Of a DNA stretch of 64,000 bases, positions 60,117 to 64,000 are shown one piece after another. The stretch covers positions 2,232,001 to 2,296,000 of the forward strand of contig NZ_CP018812.1 of NCBI RefSeq assembly GCF_001922345.1, in the 5' to 3' direction. Under the pieces are notes generated by a model. It was not told the origin of the DNA. It searched no databases and saw nothing but the letters and a program-made list of their open reading frames with translations. This stretch comes from Paraburkholderia sp. SOS3 (GTDB lineage: Bacteria; Pseudomonadota; Gammaproteobacteria; Burkholderiales; Burkholderiaceae). The translations under genes were made by a program, and so were the position numbers. How positions within the stretch are numbered: position 1 is the first letter of the stretch; each line of letters opens with the position of its first letter.

Positions 60117-62435
60117 TTATTCCTCTGCTAGCGGTTCGTTGCGCGCCGCGCACAGCGCGCGATAGACACTCTCGGGCGTCAGCGGCAGCGATGTGAGGCG
60201 CACGCCGACTGCGTCTTCGATCGCCTCGGCAATCGCGGACGCGACGCCGAACGTCGAACTCTCGCCGACGCCCTTCGCGCCGAACGGCCCATTGTTTTGC
60301 ACCGATTCGACCGTTTCCCGGCCGATTTTCGCGGGGATATCGTGTATCCCGGGAATCTTGTATTCGGCAAACGAAGCATTGCGCAGCTGGCCTGCTTCGT
60401 CGAACTCCATACGTTCGAACAGCGTGATGCCGAGCTGCATGATCGCGGCGCCCGAAATCTGCGTATCGACCACTTTCGGATTGATCGGCGTACCGCAATC
60501 GACGACGTTCTCGAAACGCAGCAACCTGAAATGCCCGGTTTCGGTATCGACCTCGACCTCGACGCCGCAGCCGCCGACCATCCAGTTCGGCGTGATGTTT
60601 TCGGACTGGCCCGTCTCGTGCGACGGCGACTCGTAGTTCGGAATAAAGCTGCCGATCCCGACGATATTGCCGGCCTGCATCTTGTACTTGCGACGCAGCA
60701 GTTCGCCCGCGCGCATCGCAGGCACGCTCGGCACGCCGAGTTCTTCGGCCAGCTCCGCGATCTTGCGATTTACGTCCTCGGCGGCGAGGCGCACCGCATG
60801 GCCCATATGGAACGTCGAACGCGAGCCGAGCGTCGCCATGTCGTAGGGCGTCACGTCCGTGTCGGGGCGCATCACCTTGATGCGTTCGGCCGGAATGCCA
60901 AGCACCTCGCCCGCCATCAGCGCGATGGCCGTCTCCGATGCCTGCCCCATATCGACCGTGCTCGAATAGACGGTGCAGCTGCCGTCGCCTGCGAGGCTGA
61001 TCATCGCCATCGACGTGGTCGGTGCGACGAGCGCCTTGAAACCGACGCCGATGCCGCGGCCGCGCCGCAACGTGCCGGTGCCGCGCTCGAACGGCGCATT
61101 CCAGTTCATCCGGTCGGCGACGCGCTCGAGCACGAGCTCGACGGCCGCATCGTGCATCGTCGTACCGGTCGGATGCATGCGTCCTTCGCGCAGAAGATTG
61201 CGGCGCCGGAATTCGACAGGGTCGATCTGCAACGCGCGCGCGATCATATCGGCGTGGCTCTCGTAGGCCCACACCATCTGCGGGATGCCGAAGCCGCGAA
61301 ACGCGCCCGCCGGCGGCAGGTTCGTGTAGACCTGGTACGAATCGATCGAGACGTTCTCGATCTCGTACGGGCCGGTTGCGGTGAAGCCCGACTTTTGCGT
61401 CACACGCGGGCCGATATCGGCATAGGCACCGCCGTTCCACCATACTTCGCACTTGCGCCCGGTAATGCGTCCGTCGGCGGACACGGCCGTTTTCATGCGG
61501 AATGTCGTCGCGTGCTTGGTGATCGTGAAGAACTGCTCTTCCATCGTCAGCGACACTTTCACGGGCCGCTTCGCGAGCAGCGCGAGCGCCACGACAAGCG
61601 CTTCGACCTTGATATACAGCTTCGCGCCGAAGCCGCCGCCGAGCAGCGCCGATTTCACGCGCACGCGGTTTTCGTCCCAGCCGAGCAGACGCGCGATTTC
61701 GATGCGCACGAACGACGGGCTTTGCGATGCCGTGTGCACGGTCAGTGTGCCCATGCCCGCATCGGGTTCGGCCACCGAAACCATCGGTTCGAGCGGCGTA
61801 TGCATCACCTGCTGCGTCCTGAACGTGTCTTCGAACACATGCGCGGCGCTCGCGAAGGCCGCCTCGACGTCGCCGCGCCGCAACCTGTAATCGAGCGCGA
61901 CGTTGGTGCCCTTGCGGCCGGCCAGGTGCTGGAGATCGGGAAAGGTGCCCGCGGGGCGCAGAAACTCGTGAACCAGCACGTCGTCCGATTGCGCGGCTTG
62001 CACTTCGTCGAACACGGCCGGCATGTCCTCGTAGTCGACCATGATCAGATGCGTGGCTTCCTCCGCGATATGCGGATCGGTCGCGAGCACGACGGCGACC
62101 GGTTCGCCGATATAGCGCACTTTCTCGAGCGCGAGGATCGGCTGGTCGTGAAACGCGGGTCCGTAATACGGCTCCGGAATCACCTTGACGATATCCTGGG
62201 CGGTATAAACGCCGAATACGCCCGGCAACTCACGCGCCGCGCTCGTATCGATGCCGGTTATCTTTCCATGCGCGACCGTGCTGCGCAGAATCTTGCCGTG
62301 CAGCATGCGCGGCAGCACGAGGTTGTGAATGTAATCGGCGCGTCCGGTAACCTTCGAACGCGCCTCGAGCCGGTTCAGTGAGCGGCCTATCTGCTTCTGC
62401 GCCGGCTGTTCGTCCAGCTTCGTTTCAATCTTCAT
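60117..62435 (-). CDS. Molybdenum hydroxylase large (molybdopterin-binding) subunit
   Basis: The 772-residue catalytic subunit is of the aldehyde-oxidase/xanthine-dehydrogenase superfamily: ALLGGGFGAK near residue 265, PPAGAFRGFGIPQMVWAYE and the C-terminal GAKGVGES with the catalytic Glu near 745. The form-I CO dehydrogenase loop AYxCSFR is absent; AFRGFG is there instead, so it is not a CO dehydrogenase. It hydroxylates a carbon next to a heteroatom or a CoA-activated ring. The ATG follows the FAD-subunit TAA without gap. Relatives act on furoyl-CoA, nicotinate, quinoline or 4-hydroxybenzoyl-CoA; which one cannot be told. Confidence 0.92.
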   Translation of the reverse strand: MKIETKLDEQPAQKQIGRSLNRLEARSKVTGRADYIHNLVLPRMLHGKILRSTVAHGKITGIDTSAARELPGVFGVYTAQDIVKVIPEPYYGPAFHDQPILALEKVRYIGEPVAVVLATDPHIAEEATHLIMVDYEDMPAVFDEVQAAQSDDVLVHEFLRPAGTFPDLQHLAGRKGTNVALDYRLRRGDVEAAFASAAHVFEDTFRTQQVMHTPLEPMVSVAEPDAGMGTLTVHTASQSPSFVRIEIARLLGWDENRVRVKSALLGGGFGAKLYIKVEALVVALALLAKRPVKVSLTMEEQFFTITKHATTFRMKTAVSADGRITGRKCEVWWNGGAYADIGPRVTQKSGFTATGPYEIENVSIDSYQVYTNLPPAGAFRGFGIPQMVWAYESHADMIARALQIDPVEFRRRNLLREGRMHPTGTTMHDAAVELVLERVADRMNWNAPFERGTGTLRRGRGIGVGFKALVAPTTSMAMISLAGDGSCTVYSSTVDMGQASETAIALMAGEVLGIPAERIKVMRPDTDVTPYDMATLGSRSTFHMGHAVRLAAEDVNRKIAELAEELGVPSVPAMRAGELLRRKYKMQAGNIVGIGSFIPNYESPSHETGQSENITPNWMVGGCGVEVEVDTETGHFRLLRFENVVDCGTPINPKVVDTQISGAAIMQLGITLFERMEFDEAGQLRNASFAEYKIPGIHDIPAKIGRETVESVQNNGPFGAKGVGESSTFGVASAIAEAIEDAVGVRLTSLPLTPESVYRALCAARNEPLAEE

Positions 62436-63332
62436 TTAGGCGTGGCCCTCGAATGCGGTACCGCGCGAGTTCGCGGCGGCAAGCGCCGTGCGCACCGCGC
62501 GGCCCAGGTAGACCTTCAGCAACTGTTTCTTGTAGCTCGCCGTGCCGTGCGAATCGCCGACGATGTCGAGTTGCGCGGCACCCGCTTCGCCCGCTTCACG
62601 CAAAGTCTTTTCGTCGTTCGGCTCGGCGCCGCGCAAGAGCGTTTCGGCTTCGGTGAGGCGGGTCGGCCGGTCGGTGGCCGCGCCGACGATCACGCTCGCC
62701 TGTGCGATCGCGGCGCCCTGCATGTCGAGCACGACGGCCACGCCAAGCGCGGGCCAGTCGTGCGACGCTCGCGTCGTCACCTTCATATAGGCGGCGGGCC
62801 GGCCCGCTTGCGGCGGCACGATCACGCGCGAAATCAGTTCGTCGCGCGCCAGCACGGTTTCGTAGTAGCCGGTGCACAACTGCTCGACAGGCACCGTTCG
62901 CTCGCCGTTCGGACCTTTGATCGTCACGCGTGCGCCGAGCGCACTGAGCACGGGCGGCATGTCCATATGCGGGTCCGCATGCGCCAGGTTGCCGCCGATC
63001 GTCGCGACGTTGCGCACGCGCACATTGGACAGCGTGCGCAAGGTGCGCGCGAGCATCGGCCAGCCTTCCTTCACGAGCGGCGCATGTTCGAGCGTGGCGA
63101 GCCGCGCGAGGCCGCCAATCTGCAATTCGCCGTTGTTGCCGATGCCGATCTGCGCGTACTCGGGTTCGACGTCGCGCAGACTCACGAGACGCGTCGGCCG
63201 CAGCACGCCGGCTTTCATCATCAGCATCACCGCCGTGCCGCCGCCCATCGGTCGGATATCGGGGTCTTCCGGATCCAGCAGGGCGATCGCTTCGGTCAGC
63301 GAGCGGGGCTTTGCGAGCTCAAACGGAATCAT
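62436..63332 (-). CDS. Molybdenum hydroxylase FAD-binding subunit (CoxM-like)
   Basis: A 298-residue FAD-binding subunit. The FAD motifs are PMGGGTAVMLM (near 30-40) and VATIGGNLAHADPHMDMPPVL (near 110). The C-terminal domain contains TRASHDWPALGVAVVLDM. It receives electrons from the iron-sulfur subunit and hands them to an external acceptor. Its stop codon is immediately followed by the large-subunit ATG. AGGGAG lies nine bases before the ATG at 63332. It follows the hydrolase gene by 52 bp. Confidence 0.93.
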   Translation of the reverse strand: MIPFELAKPRSLTEAIALLDPEDPDIRPMGGGTAVMLMMKAGVLRPTRLVSLRDVEPEYAQIGIGNNGELQIGGLARLATLEHAPLVKEGWPMLARTLRTLSNVRVRNVATIGGNLAHADPHMDMPPVLSALGARVTIKGPNGERTVPVEQLCTGYYETVLARDELISRVIVPPQAGRPAAYMKVTTRASHDWPALGVAVVLDMQGAAIAQASVIVGAATDRPTRLTEAETLLRGAEPNDEKTLREAGEAGAAQLDIVGDSHGTASYKKQLLKVYLGRAVRTALAAANSRGTAFEGHA

Positions 63333-63384
63333 CGGGTGCGCTCCCTTTTGTTTGTCATGCCGGTATCACACTTGTATCCCGCGT

Positions 63385-64000
63385 TTATCGCGCGCAGCCG
63401 GCGCGATCGAGCAGCTTGTGCAGTTCGTTCGCGACGATGTCCGGCGTTTCGAGCGGCGTCAGATGGCGCGCCTTCGGGATCTCGACGAATGTCGATCCGG
63501 CGACGCCCGCGTGCAGCGCGCGCGCCATCGCAGGCGTCGCCGCATAATCTTCTTCGCCGACGATCACGCATGCAGGCACCTTCACGTCCTTCATCAGCGC
63601 GCGGCCGTCGAACGCGCCGAGCATGCGGCCCGTCGCGGCGAACTGCGCGACGCCGTTGCGCAGGAACGTATCGACGCAGCGCTGCACGACTTCGGGGTTG
63701 GCGGCACGAAACGCATCGCTGAACCAGCGCGTCGTCTGGAATTCGACGAGCGGCGCCATGCCGCCCGCTTCCGCTTTTTTCATGCGCTCGTCCCAGTCCT
63801 GCGGCGCAGTCTCGCCGTACCACGCGGTCGTATCGATGAGTCCGGCGGCGATCGCGTCGGGATAGGTCGCGGCGAACTCGAGCGCGACGCACCCGCCCAT
63901 CGATGCGCCCGCGATCAGCACATTGCGAAAGCCGGTTCCGCTCACGACGTCGAATACGTCTTCGGCGAACTGCGTCACGGTGTACGGCCCCGGGGCCTTG
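63385..64000 (-). CDS. Alpha/beta hydrolase, enol-lactonase-like (5' end outside window)
   Basis: The last 205 codons or so are present; reading continues beyond 64000 (KAPGPYTVTQFAEDVFDVV). The nucleophile is Ser in GASMGGCVALEFA, the acid lies near VIVGEEDYAATP, and the histidine in KARHLTPLETP. The organisation and segments resemble 3-oxoadipate enol-lactonase (PcaD) and related carbon-carbon or lactone hydrolases. As the first known gene of the right operon, it could open a lactone formed after ring hydroxylation. A start codon is not visible here, since a GTG at 63978 lies inside the domain. Confidence 0.85.
   Translation of the reverse strand, partial: KAPGPYTVTQFAEDVFDVVSGTGFRNVLIAGASMGGCVALEFAATYPDAIAAGLIDTTAWYGETAPQDWDERMKKAEAGGMAPLVEFQTTRWFSDAFRAANPEVVQRCVDTFLRNGVAQFAATGRMLGAFDGRALMKDVKVPACVIVGEEDYAATPAMARALHAGVAGSTFVEIPKARHLTPLETPDIVANELHKLLDRAGCAR

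Noticed and set aside
60297..62381. 694-codon plus-strand open frame opposite the molybdenum hydroxylase large subunit
   Set aside because: It mirrors the real gene and its translation is a low-complexity Arg/His/Asp mix without known motifs.
60117..63332. Carbon-monoxide dehydrogenase (CoxMSL)
   Set aside because: CoxG and the CoxM-like subunit suggest it, but the large subunit lacks the AYxCSFR loop of form I CO dehydrogenase and has AFRGFG.
1..64000. CRISPR array, tRNA, rRNA, insertion sequence or prophage
   Set aside because: No regularly spaced direct repeats, no cloverleaf with a GGTTCRANNCC arm, no transposase or integrase motif was found on reading.

Overview
The window is GC-rich, densely coded bacterial DNA with long open antisense frames. 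Three small DUF4148 secreted proteins, a DUF3331 protein and a Ralstonia EPS-I-like polysaccharide operon point to a beta-proteobacterium of the Burkholderiaceae (Paraburkholderia, Caballeronia, Trinickia or a relative). No rRNA, tRNA, CRISPR array, transposase or phage gene was recognised.

Region 1 (1-16.4 kb) is an exopolysaccharide locus. After the 3' end of an AraC-type regulator comes an initiating sugar-phosphate transferase on the plus strand. It converges on an 11-gene minus-strand operon: wza, wzb, wzc, wecB, wecC, wzx, a GT4 glycosyltransferase, a secreted polysaccharide lyase, a WecG/TagA transferase, wzy and a small acetyltransferase. The gene set predicts a Wzx/Wzy polymer containing N-acetylmannosaminuronate with a short repeat unit. 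An OpgC-like acyltransferase and a secreted esterase are read divergently.

Region 2 (16.4-37.7 kb) holds mainly stand-alone genes: an AI-2E-family permease, DUF3331, a PAPS-type sulfotransferase, DUF4148, a B12-dependent ribonucleotide reductase, a CSS/EAL c-di-GMP phosphodiesterase, an aldo/keto reductase, exonuclease III with a histone-H1-like tail, a second DUF4148, DUF4337, periplasmic trehalase, a Rieske oxygenase, oligopeptidase A, a beta-lactamase-fold hydrolase, a LysE exporter and a secreted hexapeptide-repeat protein.

Region 3 (37.9-50.2 kb) has a cytochrome P450, a D-2-hydroxyacid dehydrogenase, a remnant of a PEP-mutase/isocitrate-lyase-family gene, an ABC importer followed by an amidase, a deaminase-like amidohydrolase, an aspartyl/asparaginyl beta-hydroxylase, a topoisomerase IB overlapped by a NUDIX gene, and a third DUF4148.

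Region 4 (50.4 kb to the end) looks like a catabolic island around a LysR regulator and a CoA ligase. The left minus-strand operon encodes a small repeat protein, a PaaI-type thioesterase, a UbiD-type decarboxylase, a CoxG-like protein and an MFS transporter. The right minus-strand operon encodes an enol-lactonase-like hydrolase, a three-subunit molybdenum hydroxylase, a second MFS transporter and a RidA-type protein. The logic (import, decarboxylation, CoA activation, ring hydroxylation, lactone or thioester hydrolysis) resembles furoate/furandicarboxylate degradation, but RidA suggests a nitrogen-containing intermediate. This island is the best candidate for an undescribed pathway. All functions are inferred from motifs and context.
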